NCBI GenBank assembly: GCA_019749805.1
Contig: JAIEPH010000079.1
Coordinates: 1-64,000 of the forward strand
DNA: 64,000 nucleotides
Direction of reading: 5' to 3'
DNA from: Mycobacteriaceae bacterium
GTDB taxonomy: Bacteria > Actinomycetota > Actinomycetes > Mycobacteriales > Mycobacteriaceae
The position numbers and the translations under genes were made by a program. Each line of letters starts with the position of its first letter. Position 1 is the stretch's first letter. Positions 1-7,886 of this stretch are shown here, piece after piece. The notes beneath the pieces are model-generated. The model saw only the letters and a list, made by a program, of their open reading frames with translations, had not been told where the DNA came from and did not search any database.

Positions 1-18
1 GGCGGGAGGTGGCGGCTG

Positions 19-1728
19 ATGCTGACCCGCTTCGTCCGTAACCAGCTGATCATCTTCACGATCGCGTCGATCGTCGGCGTGACAGTGATGCTGTTCGCCT
101 ACATGCAGCTGCCGACGCTGCTCAACGTCGGCCGACTGACCGTCACCCTGGAATTGCCTGCAGCAGGAGGTCTTTACCGCTTTGCCAATGTCACGTACCG
201 CGGGGTACAGATAGGCAAGGTGAAATCGGTGGAGCTGACCGAGAACGGGGCCGAAGCCGTGATGTCGCTCAACACATCACCGAAGGTCCCCGCGGATCTC
301 GAGGCCAATGTGCTCAGCGTGTCGGCGGTCGGCGAGCAGTACGTGGATCTGCGCCCGCGGACCGACTCCGGGCCATATTTGGAAGACGGATCGCGAATCT
401 CGGTGGCCAACACCACGATTCCGCAACAGGTTGGTCCGATGCTGGATCAAGTCAGCGAGCTGGTGGACAGCATCCCCGGCGACAGGATCTCCGACCTGCT
501 CGACGAGACGTTCAAGGCGTTCAACGGAGCGGGGCCGGATTTCGGCTCGCTGTTCGACTCCGGTGCGACGCTCTCCGAGCAACTCAACAGCGTGTCGGAC
601 GAGTCGCGCGGGCTGATCGACGACAGCGGGCCGCTGCTGGATTCACAGGCCGAGACCGCGGACTCCATCCGGACGTGGGCACGCAGCCTGGAAGGGGTCA
701 CGGCGCAGCTCGCGCAGAACGATCCTCAGATTCGCGCACTCCTTGAGCGCGGACCTGGCTTCGCGCAAGAAGTCTCGACGCTGCTGAACCAGATCAAGCC
801 GACGCTTCCGGTTCTCCTGGCGAACCTCACCACGCTGGGGCAGATTCTCGTCACGTACAACCCGTCGCTAGAACAGCTGCTGGTGGTTTTCCCCAATGCG
901 TTAGCGGCTCAGCAAAGCTTTGGCCTAGGTAAGAACAACCCCACCGGTCTGCCCATCAGTGATTTCGCCCTCACCATTTCGGATCCGGTGCCGTGTACGG
1001 TCGGATTCCTACCGCCGTCGCAGTGGCGCTCACCCGCCGACACCACGGTCATCGACACACCGGACGACTTGTATTGCAAACTGCCGCAAGACTCTCCGAT
1101 CGGCATACGGGGCGCCCGCAACTACCCTTGCATGGGGCATCCGGGTAAACGTGCCCCGACCGTGGAACTGTGTAACGATCCCGACGGTTTCAAGCCGCAC
1201 GCGCTACGTCCACATTCGACGGGTCCATACCCCTTCGACCCCAACATCATCTGGCAGGGATTCCCCCTCGATGACCGGATCGACTTCCAGGAACGAATCT
1301 ATGCACCGATCGAGGGGACCCCTCTGCCTCCAGGTGCCGCGCCGTCGGGGACGCCTCCCGGTGTACCCAATCCGCTCTACACGCCGATCGCACCGCCCCC
1401 TGCGGCGCCTGCCCCTCCCTCGCCTTCACCGTTGCCGCCACCGCCGCCCGGCAACTCGGTGAACGGCGTGCCGATCCCGGCCGCCCCGGCGGCGGCCGTG
1501 GCACCGGCGCCCGGCACCCCGCCAGCGACCGAAGTTCCCCACGGCGGGGGAGTACCTGCAGCGCCAAGTGGGTTCAGTGGCAACGATTCCGGCGGACCGT
1601 CGGTCGCCGCGGTGCCTTATGACCCGAACACCGGACAGTTCGTGACGCCCGATGGGCAGGTACAGACTTTGACGAACGTCGCCGCGGGGCACGCGCCCAA
1701 GACGTGGAAGGACCTGCTGCCGATCTGA
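19..1728 (+). CDS. Mce family protein, MceF subunit
   Basis: This is the substrate-binding F subunit of a mycobacterial Mce lipid importer, expected to sit on the outer face of the plasma membrane with YrbE permeases and the Mkl ATPase. The 569-aa protein starts with a short cytoplasmic stretch and one membrane helix (about residues 7-27). An MlaD/MCE domain follows at about 38-115, including the stretch VTYRGVQIGKVKSVEL. Then come a helical region (about 135-290), a cysteine-containing segment (about 320-400) and a long Pro/Ala-rich tail ending in TWKDLLPI, a typical F-subunit end. The other mce genes would lie upstream of the window. Mce-associated genes, usually directly downstream, are here displaced to about 14.06 kb. 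Which mce operon this is (mce4-like or another) cannot be decided from one subunit. Confidence 0.93.
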   Translation: MLTRFVRNQLIIFTIASIVGVTVMLFAYMQLPTLLNVGRLTVTLELPAAGGLYRFANVTYRGVQIGKVKSVELTENGAEAVMSLNTSPKVPADLEANVLSVSAVGEQYVDLRPRTDSGPYLEDGSRISVANTTIPQQVGPMLDQVSELVDSIPGDRISDLLDETFKAFNGAGPDFGSLFDSGATLSEQLNSVSDESRGLIDDSGPLLDSQAETADSIRTWARSLEGVTAQLAQNDPQIRALLERGPGFAQEVSTLLNQIKPTLPVLLANLTTLGQILVTYNPSLEQLLVVFPNALAAQQSFGLGKNNPTGLPISDFALTISDPVPCTVGFLPPSQWRSPADTTVIDTPDDLYCKLPQDSPIGIRGARNYPCMGHPGKRAPTVELCNDPDGFKPHALRPHSTGPYPFDPNIIWQGFPLDDRIDFQERIYAPIEGTPLPPGAAPSGTPPGVPNPLYTPIAPPPAAPAPPSPSPLPPPPPGNSVNGVPIPAAPAAAVAPAPGTPPATEVPHGGGVPAAPSGFSGNDSGGPSVAAVPYDPNTGQFVTPDGQVQTLTNVAAGHAPKTWKDLLPI

Positions 1729-1735
1729 TCCGGCG

Positions 1736-2260
1736 TTAAGAAATCTGCTCCACCTTTATGGGTGTCTCGATGACGAGGGGCTTGTTGGTGCCGCACGATC
1801 CGCTCGGACTGACCGTCCGCTGGCGGCCCACCAGGAAGTTCGTGACCTTTTCGTTTCTTTCCTCGGCCACCAAGTCCACTCCGGCGAACTGAAACCTCTG
1901 CTCACCCGGGGCGGTCCCCCCGCCGGGACAGAACTGCCATTGGTCTATCGTTCGGTCGACGACCCAGTATGTATTCGGATAGCCGTACCACAACCGGGCG
2001 CTCCAACCCGCCGAACTCACCGCCGTCCCTTCGCATTCGACCGGGCTGACACAGCTCGACGACAGAGTCCACGTCTCGTCGATCGTCGGCATTTCCTTTC
2101 GAACATCATTTACCAAGGCGAACTGGCCGTTCGCGTGGTAATGGTAGGTGCCGTTGAGCTCATTTCCGAAGTCCGATGCGTTCGCGGCGGGGGTGGGGCT
2201 CAGCGTCGCGGCGATGGTCATTGCCGCTAATGCGCCTGCGGCGATCGTCTGTCCACGCAT
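1736..2260 (-). CDS. secreted protein of unknown function (174 aa)
   Basis: I do not recognise a named family. The chosen ATG at 2260 gives a classical Sec signal peptide (MRGQTIAAGALAAMTIAATL, then an Ala-rich region with probable cleavage after ANA). The open frame continues upstream to 2500, but that part lacks signal-peptide character and overlaps the divergent gene. The mature part of about 145 residues is rich in Trp, Tyr and Cys (cysteines near SSSCVSPVEC, QFCPGGG and GSCGTN), suggesting disulfide bonds outside the cell. It is convergent with mceF, only 7 bp away, and diverges from another small secreted protein at 2340. Many mycobacterial secreted proteins of this size have a Trp/Cys-rich body of unknown role. 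Confidence 0.8.
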   Translation of the reverse strand: MRGQTIAAGALAAMTIAATLSPTPAANASDFGNELNGTYHYHANGQFALVNDVRKEMPTIDETWTLSSSCVSPVECEGTAVSSAGWSARLWYGYPNTYWVVDRTIDQWQFCPGGGTAPGEQRFQFAGVDLVAEERNEKVTNFLVGRQRTVSPSGSCGTNKPLVIETPIKVEQIS

Positions 2261-2339
2261 GGCTATAGAGCCTATCGCGGCCGATAGCGATCCTCTTCGA
2301 AAGCGAGAATTTGATTCCCGCACATGTGAGAATGGTCGA

Positions 2340-2741
2340 ATGCGATCCACCGTCGCAGTGCTTGCTGCAGCCCTGACCGCAGGTTCCATCATCGCGTCCC
2401 CTGCCGCGTCGGCGGGACCGACCCAGTGCAACGAACCCAGCTGTGTCCCGGGCATCAGACCGGGTGTCGTACTGGGCTCGTACTGCGGTGACAACACCAA
2501 GTACTACGTGTTCGGTGTGACGTCGTGGGGCCGGCTAGTGTTCTGCGGAACGCCGCGACGCTACGAACCGCGCTGGTTCAGGTCTCCGGAGATGCGCGGA
2601 ACCAAGGACTACATGAGCGATTGCGCCGGCTATGACGGCGAGGTCGCGCAGGCGCCCGACGGCATGTTCCTGTCCTGCGTCACGCGCGAAGACGGCTTCC
2701 CGAGGTGGGAAAGCGGAGAGCAGCTCCGGCCCGCGCCCTGA
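2340..2741 (+). CDS. small secreted cysteine-rich protein (133 aa)
   Basis: Function unknown. The ATG at 2340 was chosen because it begins a signal peptide (MRSTVAVLAAALTAGSIIAS followed by PAASAGP, a good signal-peptidase site). The longer frame from 2148 runs antisense to the neighbouring gene. The mature protein of about 108 residues has six cysteines, in contexts QCNEPSCVPG, SYCGDNT, VFCGTP, SDCAGYDG and LSCVT, consistent with three disulfides. It is divergent from the secreted protein at 1736-2260, with 79 bp between starts, and convergent with the P450 gene (5 bp between stops). Confidence 0.8.
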   Translation: MRSTVAVLAAALTAGSIIASPAASAGPTQCNEPSCVPGIRPGVVLGSYCGDNTKYYVFGVTSWGRLVFCGTPRRYEPRWFRSPEMRGTKDYMSDCAGYDGEVAQAPDGMFLSCVTREDGFPRWESGEQLRPAP

Positions 2742-2746
2742 TCGCC

Positions 2747-4027
2747 TCAGTCGAGTGGTGTGAACTCGATATTGATCTCGGTCAGCCCGCGCAGGATGAA
2801 GGTCGGCTCGTACTCGTACCGCCGGGCATCGATCGGCCCGTGCTTCTCCTCGCTGACGGTAATGTCGGCCAACCGGTCGAGGAGTCGCTCGATCGAGACC
2901 CTGCCTTCCACTCGCGCCAGGGGAGCGCCAGGGCAGGAGTGAATGCCGCGGCTGAATGCGATGTGTTCGCGGACGTTCTTGCGCTCGAGGGAGAACTCGT
3001 GCGGGTTCTCGAAGCGCGCCGGGTCGCGGTTGGCGGCGCCGGGGCTGACCATCACTGTGGTTCCGGCAGGCACGGGGGTGTCGCCGAGTGTTGTTGACTT
3101 GCGGGCCATCCGGAACACGCTCTTGACCGGGCTGTCCATCCGCAGGCATTCCTCGACGAACACCGGGATGAGGCTGCGGTCGTCGCGCAGCTGCTGCTGG
3201 ATGTCGGGCCGGTCGCTGAGCACCCGCATCGCCGCGCCGAGCAGCTTGGCGGTTGTCTCCTGGCCGGCGGCGAACAGGAACGTGGCGGTGCGGACGACGT
3301 CGACCACCTCGGGGGTCGAGCCGTCGGGGTACTTCGCGGTCGCAATCGACGTCAACACGTCGTCGCGAGGCGACTCGCGACGCTCCTCGATGTACTGGGA
3401 GAACTTCTCGTCCGCCCACGCGAGCGGGTTCACGGCAATGACCTCGTGGTCGAGGCTGCCGATGTTGGTTCCCTCGCCGAGGGCGCCGAATGCCTGACGG
3501 AAATCTTCGTGGTCCTCCTCGGGCACGCCGAGGAGGTCGGCGACCACGAGAAGCGAGAAGGGCTTGGCGTACGCGTTGAGGAACTCGCACTGGCCCGCGG
3601 CGATGAACTCGTCGATGTGGCGGTCGGCGAGCCGCCACATGAAGTCCTCGTTCTCCTTGAGGCGCTTGGGGGTCAGCAGCCGGGACAGCACGGATCGCGC
3701 ATCCGTGTGATGCGGCGGATCCATCGTGACCATGTGCTCGTGCATGATGATCTCGGTGCGGTGCTCCTCGAGCTGGGCACAGATGTCGTCGCCCTCCGGC
3801 GTGAAAGGCAGCGGCGTGAACGGACCCATCACCGCGACACAGGACGAGAAGTTCTCGGTGTCCTTGTAGACCGTGTTGGCCGCTTCCCAGCCGGTGACGG
3901 CGAGGACGCCGTTGTTGATCGGACAGCACACCGGATCCTTGGACCGGACGTGGTCGTAGTACGGATGCGGGTCGGGCACCAACGACGGATCGGTGAAGTA
4001 GTCGACCGAGTCGAAATCTGTGGTCAT
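2747..4027 (-). CDS. cytochrome P450
   Basis: This is a soluble bacterial P450 of 426 aa that would hydroxylate a lipophilic substrate using ferredoxin-delivered electrons. The heme-binding motif FSRGIHSCPG is present with the thiolate ligand at about Cys365. The I-helix oxygen-activation motif AAGQETT lies around residue 250, and the K-helix ExxR motif is ECLR. The ATG at 4027 gives the usual length and N-terminus, whereas the open frame reaches 4123 but would run into the operator. The gene is divergent from a TetR regulator at 4225, with a palindrome between them, so repression by that TetR is likely. Its place between mce genes and a DUF35/thiolase pair fits sterol or terpenoid-like catabolism, but I cannot assign a CYP family. 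Confidence 0.93.
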   Translation of the reverse strand: MTTDFDSVDYFTDPSLVPDPHPYYDHVRSKDPVCCPINNGVLAVTGWEAANTVYKDTENFSSCVAVMGPFTPLPFTPEGDDICAQLEEHRTEIIMHEHMVTMDPPHHTDARSVLSRLLTPKRLKENEDFMWRLADRHIDEFIAAGQCEFLNAYAKPFSLLVVADLLGVPEEDHEDFRQAFGALGEGTNIGSLDHEVIAVNPLAWADEKFSQYIEERRESPRDDVLTSIATAKYPDGSTPEVVDVVRTATFLFAAGQETTAKLLGAAMRVLSDRPDIQQQLRDDRSLIPVFVEECLRMDSPVKSVFRMARKSTTLGDTPVPAGTTVMVSPGAANRDPARFENPHEFSLERKNVREHIAFSRGIHSCPGAPLARVEGRVSIERLLDRLADITVSEEKHGPIDARRYEYEPTFILRGLTEINIEFTPLD

Positions 4028-4112
4028 CGTGTTGTGAGCCCTCCATCGTCGGCGCATATCTGCGTCGTGGCTGAGACTGAATCGGCCGCCTGCGCGGGCC
4101 GGCTCGTCGAAT

Positions 4113-4134
4113 ATGCTGAGCACCTGCTTAGCAT
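4113..4134. promoter_or_regulatory. TetR-type operator between P450 and tetR
   Basis: A 22-bp inverted repeat lies between the divergent P450 and TetR genes: left arm ATGCTGAGCA, CC spacer, right arm TGCTTAGCAT. The arms match at 9 of 10 positions. Size, symmetry and location are typical of a TetR dimer site controlling both promoters. Binding is inferred. Confidence 0.8.
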
Positions 4135-4224
4135 GGCGTTAAGGTCAGGGTCAAGGACACGCGGCCGGTCGGCACTACGATCGGCGTGTCGTAACAGACG
4201 ACGTCGGGAAAGAGGACTGATGCC

Positions 4225-4842
4225 ATGGCGGAGGCTGCTGGGGGGCTGCGAAGAATCGGGGCGCCGGAGGCGAAGAACCGCGGTGTGCTGCTCGATGCGG
4301 CAGAGCAATTGCTTCTCGAGGAGGGCTACGCCGCGGTCACGTCGCGCCGGGTCGCCGAGAAGGCCGGACTGAAACCCCAGCTGGTCCACTACTACTTCCG
4401 CACCATGGAGGATCTCTTCCTCGCGGTGTTCCGCCGGATGGCCGAAGCCGGGCTCAGTGTGCTGCAGACGGCACTGAAGTCGCCGCAGCCGTTGTGGTCG
4501 CTGTGGAGGTTCAGCACGCAGCCCGAGGCGACGAGGCTGACGATGGAATTCATGGGCCTGGCGAACCACCGTAAGGCGCTGCGCGCCGAGATCGTCTACC
4601 ACGCCGAACGATTCCGGGCTGAACAGAATGCGGCGATTGCGGCGGCCCTTGACCGCTACGGCGTCCCGTCCGACGACGTTCCGCCAGTGGTATGGACCGT
4701 GTTTGCAACGAGTGTGTCCCAGGGCCTGGTGATGGAACGCGCCCTCGGCATGACCACCGGCCACGCCGAGACGTTCGCATACTGCGAGCAATGGATCCGC
4801 CGACTGGAAGGCGAGCCGCTGGCCGTCGACGGTGCGTCGTGA
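4225..4842 (+). CDS. TetR/AcrR family transcriptional regulator
   Basis: This 205-aa one-component repressor has the TetR helix-turn-helix in the N-terminal third (about residues 15-62: AKNRGVLLDAAEQLLLEEGY, then AVTSRRVAEKAGLKPQLVHY, with YYFRTMEDLF completing the domain). The C-terminal helical domain (about 75-200) would bind a ligand, probably the P450 substrate or a derivative. ATG 4225 follows a purine-rich AAAGAGG at 4209-4215. It is divergent from the P450, and the palindrome at 4113-4134 is its probable binding site. Confidence 0.92.
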   Translation: MAEAAGGLRRIGAPEAKNRGVLLDAAEQLLLEEGYAAVTSRRVAEKAGLKPQLVHYYFRTMEDLFLAVFRRMAEAGLSVLQTALKSPQPLWSLWRFSTQPEATRLTMEFMGLANHRKALRAEIVYHAERFRAEQNAAIAAALDRYGVPSDDVPPVVWTVFATSVSQGLVMERALGMTTGHAETFAYCEQWIRRLEGEPLAVDGAS

Positions 4843-4850
4843 ATCTGGTT

Positions 4851-5291
4851 TCACCAGTTACGAATTGAGCAGAGCGCGCCCTTGGGTCCCTGATGGGTCT
4901 TGACGACGACGCCGTCCACGGCGAGGACGCAGTGGACATTTGGCGTCAGCCCTGGCTCGCCCTGCGCGACGACCATCGCCCACTCTTCCGGATTGGCTAG
5001 TTGCACATCGAGATTCCACTGCTGGTTCGGGCCGACGTCGGCCTCCACCTTCGGCGTGTAGGCGTAGGGGTTGTGGCTGTAGTCGGCCCAGTTCGGCGGG
5101 TCCACGTCGCGGTAGTAGATCTTCAGGAAGGCCGGCTGCTCGGAGAACAGCGTGTATTTCACGTCGTGCAGTCCCTGGGCGCTCGCGGGCGCGCCCGCGA
5201 CGGCGACGCCCGAGGCGGCCAGAACGGTTGCCGAAGCGAGCCTGAGCAACGCCTTGGACGTCGAAACACGGGTATCCGCCGGAAACTTCAT
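4851..5291 (-). CDS. secreted MmpS-like protein (146 aa)
   Basis: This is an exported protein of unknown role. From ATG 5291 it has a charged N-terminus, a hydrophobic stretch (about residues 10-35) and the likely cleavage site GAPASAQG. The mature part (DVKYTLFSEQPAFLKIYYRD, then WNLDVQLANPEEWAMVVAQG and CVLAVDGVVVKTHQGPKGAL) has the all-beta look of MmpS/MPT-type domains, with two cysteines that could form a disulfide. An upstream ATG at 5321 is possible but precedes the charged start. It lies between tetR and the thiolase gene, with no overlap. Confidence 0.78.
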   Translation of the reverse strand: MKFPADTRVSTSKALLRLASATVLAASGVAVAGAPASAQGLHDVKYTLFSEQPAFLKIYYRDVDPPNWADYSHNPYAYTPKVEADVGPNQQWNLDVQLANPEEWAMVVAQGEPGLTPNVHCVLAVDGVVVKTHQGPKGALCSIRNW

Positions 5292-5345
5292 TCCCCGAAT
5301 TTTAGAACCATGTTTCCGCACAGTGGGCCGAATCCTCGATCTGGC

Positions 5346-6491
5346 TCAGACCGAAAGGATGGTCGCCGACGCGGTACCGGGGGCTCCGTACACCTGGGCC
5401 AAGCCGACCTTCGGCTCACCGGGAACCTGGCGGTCACCCGCCTCGCCGCGGAGCTGGCGCACCAGCTCGTGGACCTGACGCAGACCCGAGGCGCCGATCG
5501 GTTCGCCGTTGGCGATCAGCCCGCCGTCGGTGTTGATCGGAATGGTGCCGTGGATCTCGGTGGCGCCGTCGGCCAGCAGCTTCTCCTGTTCGCCGTCCGC
5601 GCACAGCCCGGTCTCGGCCATGTGGATCACCTCGGCGCCCGCGTCGGTGTCCTGCAGCTGGGCGATGTCGACGTCGTCGGGTCCGATCCCGGCCGCCTCG
5701 TAGGCCGCCTTGGCGGCATACACCGTCGGCGACGGGTCCTCGTCGAGCGGCGCGGAGGTGGCGTGCACCTCGTAGGCGCCGTAGGTGCGGGTCCGGATCT
5801 CAGTGGCACGCACGAACACCGGCTTGTCGGTGAACTTGTGTGCGATGTCGCCGCGGCACATGATCACCGCGGCCGCCCCCTCGTCCGGAGCGCAGAACAT
5901 GTACTGGGTGAGCGGGTAATTCAGCACCGCGGAATTGAGGATCTCGTCGACGGAGATCTCCTTGCGGCGGAACGCGTTCGGGTTCAGCGCACCATTGCGG
6001 AAGTTCTTGTTGGCCACCCGCGCCAGCGTCTCCTGGGAGATGCCGTGCTTGTGGAGGTAGTGATTGGCCTTGATGCCGAAGAATTTCGTGGTGACGAACT
6101 GGCCGTTCTCGGCATACCACTGGGGAAGCGCGAGCTTGGCGGGATCGTCGGTGAACGCTCCGCGCGGATGCTTGTCCAGCCCGATCGCGATCCCGATGTC
6201 GTACTTGCCGAGGCGAATGGTGTCCGCCGTCTGCTGAATCGCCGACGCCGCCGTTGCGCACGCGTTGAACACGTTGGTGAACGTGATGCCTGTCAGCCCC
6301 ACCAGCCGGGTGACGGCGTCGGGATTGGACACCTCGTAGCTGCCGCCGAAGCCGAACTGGATGTCCTTCCAGTCGACGCCCGCGTCGGTGAGGGCGAGCT
6401 GGATCGCTTCGGCGCCCATCTCCATGGCCGTCTTGTCGAACCGGCCGAACGGGTGGAGTCCCACCCCGATGATGGCAACGTCATTCGTCAT
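5346..6491 (-). CDS. thiolase-family lipid-transfer-like protein (SCP2-thiolase/aldolase type)
   Basis: This 381-aa thiolase-fold enzyme would cleave a CoA-linked substrate, either as a thiolase or as a retro-aldolase acting with the DUF35 protein encoded just upstream (16 bp gap). The N-terminal half has the nucleophile motif NACATAAS (Cys78). In the C-terminal half the usual GHPxGA is ANGEPIGASG, so the catalytic His is replaced by Glu330, and the terminal Cys motif is VYGAPGT, with Tyr368 at the usual Cys. Loss of these residues is known in Ltp2-type steroid aldolases, which work as a complex with a DUF35 protein. A lyase of that kind acting on a sterol-like side chain is therefore the best guess, but Cys78 is kept and thiolase activity cannot be excluded. 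Confidence 0.88.
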   Translation of the reverse strand: MTNDVAIIGVGLHPFGRFDKTAMEMGAEAIQLALTDAGVDWKDIQFGFGGSYEVSNPDAVTRLVGLTGITFTNVFNACATAASAIQQTADTIRLGKYDIGIAIGLDKHPRGAFTDDPAKLALPQWYAENGQFVTTKFFGIKANHYLHKHGISQETLARVANKNFRNGALNPNAFRRKEISVDEILNSAVLNYPLTQYMFCAPDEGAAAVIMCRGDIAHKFTDKPVFVRATEIRTRTYGAYEVHATSAPLDEDPSPTVYAAKAAYEAAGIGPDDVDIAQLQDTDAGAEVIHMAETGLCADGEQEKLLADGATEIHGTIPINTDGGLIANGEPIGASGLRQVHELVRQLRGEAGDRQVPGEPKVGLAQVYGAPGTASATILSV

Positions 6492-6507
6492 AGCGTTGGC
6501 TTCCTCT

Positions 6508-6927
6508 CTAGACCGGCTGAAAGGCGAAGGTGATGATCTCGTTGCCCTCGTCGTCGGTGGTGAACGGCACCATGGTCAGCTCGACCTCCATGCCGAATTC
6601 CAGCTTCTGCGGGTCGTTTTCGGTAAGCCGGCCTTCAACCCGAATCACATCATCAAGCTGCACCAGGCCGACACCGAATGGCACGAAGTCCTTGCCCACC
6701 GGACCCTTGTAGGGCGCGCCGGGCGGAAAGCCCTGGGTTGTCCAGGCCACCAGGGTGCCGTGACGGGGCAGATGAACATCCGACATCTCGCCGCTGCTGC
6801 ACCGCGGGCAGCGCTGCTGGATGGGAAACGTCGTCGCTCCGCACGCACCGCAGCGACTACCGATCAACTGCGGTTTCTCATCGGGCCAGGTGGAGATCTC
6901 GGGGGCGAGTGCTTTCTGAGTGGACAC
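6508..6927 (-). CDS. DUF35 / OB-fold zinc-ribbon acyl-CoA-associated protein
   Basis: This 139-aa protein is the usual partner of SCP2-type thiolases and of MaoC-like steroid hydratases. The N-terminal rubredoxin-like zinc ribbon has two CxxC knuckles (RCGACG and RCPRCS). A beta-rich OB-fold follows (HGTLVAWTTQGFPPG, then VGLVQLDDVIRVEGRL). I place the start at GTG 6927 because TATGGT (minus strand, 6934-6939) lies exactly 6 nt upstream, as in mycobacterial leaderless promoters. The longer frame to 6981 would put the operator inside the gene. It is the first gene of an operon with the thiolase-like gene. Confidence 0.88.
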   Translation of the reverse strand: MSTQKALAPEISTWPDEKPQLIGSRCGACGATTFPIQQRCPRCSSGEMSDVHLPRHGTLVAWTTQGFPPGAPYKGPVGKDFVPFGVGLVQLDDVIRVEGRLTENDPQKLEFGMEVELTMVPFTTDDEGNEIITFAFQPV

Positions 6928-6951
6928 GGAGTGACCATAATCGGAAATGGC

Positions 6952-6970
6952 GTTCTCGTCTAGAGAGAAC
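6952..6970. promoter_or_regulatory. inverted-repeat operator upstream of DUF35-thiolase operon
   Basis: The site reads GTTCTCGTCTAGAGAGAAC: perfect 6-bp arms GTTCTC/GAGAAC with a 7-bp spacer. It lies just upstream of the minus-strand -10 element (6934-6939) of the DUF35 gene. Similar repeats occur at 9579-9597, 11229-11243 and, as a half-site, at about 14013-14023, suggesting a shared regulator. Confidence 0.7.
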
Positions 6971-6980
6971 AACGTCCGCA

Positions 6981-7487
6981 TCAGGCCTTGCCGCCGCTAG
7001 ACACGACCCGGGCGATGTCGGCCTCGATCGCCGTCACCTTCGCGAGATCCACGCCCCACGGTCGATCCACCTCGACGCGCCGATCGAGGTCCCACAGCAC
7101 ACATTGCTCACCCGGCTGCGCCACCATCGACCAGGCGATCACCGTCCTGCGCAGTTGTTCGTCCGCCGAATCGGCGAGGGTGCCCGCGGGTGCCCCACCC
7201 TCGGGATGGTGATGAAGGAACCGGCCGTAGGCCCTTTCGCAGAACGCGGCGTACCGGACGGTGCACAGGATCAGGCCGTGCCATGCCTCGTCAACGGCGT
7301 GAGATGGCATCCCGATGACCTGATCGTCGCGCAGAGCCGCGCCGCAGCACCTCAACCATTGCCGCAGACCGGTGTCGATGAGCTCCCGAGGCTGCCACGG
7401 ACACGTCTTGAACACGGCGGGCGGAAGTTCGAGTTCCGACGCCGCAACCAGCACGCGATCGACCGGATCGCCGCGCCAACGCCGCAC
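6981..7487 (-). CDS. hypothetical protein with HxxxDxxWH motif (GRDP/DUF1399-like)
   Basis: Function unknown; 168 aa from GTG 7487. The central segment has HAVDEAWHGLILCTVRYAAF followed by CERAYGRFLHHHPEG, closely resembling the conserved core of glycine-rich-domain (DUF1399) proteins, where a D-x-x-WH and a downstream HH group are invariant. These His/Asp/Cys residues could bind a metal (inference). There is no signal peptide or membrane helix. It lies between the DUF35 gene and a divergent small membrane protein with a Cys/Gly-rich tail, with 44 bp between the two starts, which suggests joint function. Confidence 0.75.
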   Translation of the reverse strand: MRRWRGDPVDRVLVAASELELPPAVFKTCPWQPRELIDTGLRQWLRCCGAALRDDQVIGMPSHAVDEAWHGLILCTVRYAAFCERAYGRFLHHHPEGGAPAGTLADSADEQLRRTVIAWSMVAQPGEQCVLWDLDRRVEVDRPWGVDLAKVTAIEADIARVVSSGGKA

Positions 7488-7519
7488 GTCATCACCCTAT
7501 GTGTGCCGGTGAGCCGGCG

Positions 7520-7525
7520 TAATAT
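7520..7525 (+). promoter_or_regulatory. -10 element of a leaderless promoter
   Basis: TAATAT followed by six bases and then ATG at 7532. This spacing (TANNNT, 6-7 nt, start codon) is the standard arrangement of leaderless mycobacterial transcripts, and there is no Shine-Dalgarno sequence before this ATG. Confidence 0.65.
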
Positions 7526-7531
7526 CTGATC

Positions 7532-7858
7532 ATGGATTCGGGGGGATACATCGCACTCGGCGTTCTTTTCGCATTCGTGGTGCTGGCCGCGGTCGCGTTC
7601 GCGCATCGTTCGCGGCGGCGCAGACCGCAGCGCCGCAGAGGCAGCTCGACCGGTCCGACATTTGCCGTGCACGATCCTTCCGACGACCCTCATTGGCAGG
7701 CGTACTCGCAGCGGAAGTCGGCGCGGAAAGCCAAACGCCGCAGGGTCTGGGCTGCTGGAACCGCTGGCGCCGTTGGAGCCTCGTCCACCGACGGCAGTGT
7801 CGGATGCAGTGCGGGGGGCGGCGGAGGCTGTGGCGGGGGAGGCTGCGGTGGTGGCTGA
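7532..7858 (+). CDS. small membrane protein with Cys/Gly-rich C-terminal tail
   Basis: This 108-aa protein has an N-out or N-in membrane helix at about residues 7-25 (YIALGVLFAFVVLAAVAFAH), followed by an Arg-rich cytoplasmic segment (HRSRRRRPQRRR), a short polar region and a tail of the form GCSAGGGGGCGGGGCGGG. Such CGGGGCGGG tails occur on TIGR04222-type actinobacterial membrane proteins of unknown role. This one is shorter than that family and only the tail supports the link. The divergent neighbour has an HxxxDxxWH motif. The tail could bind metal or be modified (inference). Confidence 0.75.
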   Translation: MDSGGYIALGVLFAFVVLAAVAFAHRSRRRRPQRRRGSSTGPTFAVHDPSDDPHWQAYSQRKSARKAKRRRVWAAGTAGAVGASSTDGSVGCSAGGGGGCGGGGCGGG

Positions 7859-7886
7859 CGCAGACCCGACGCGTTAGCCTGCCCGT

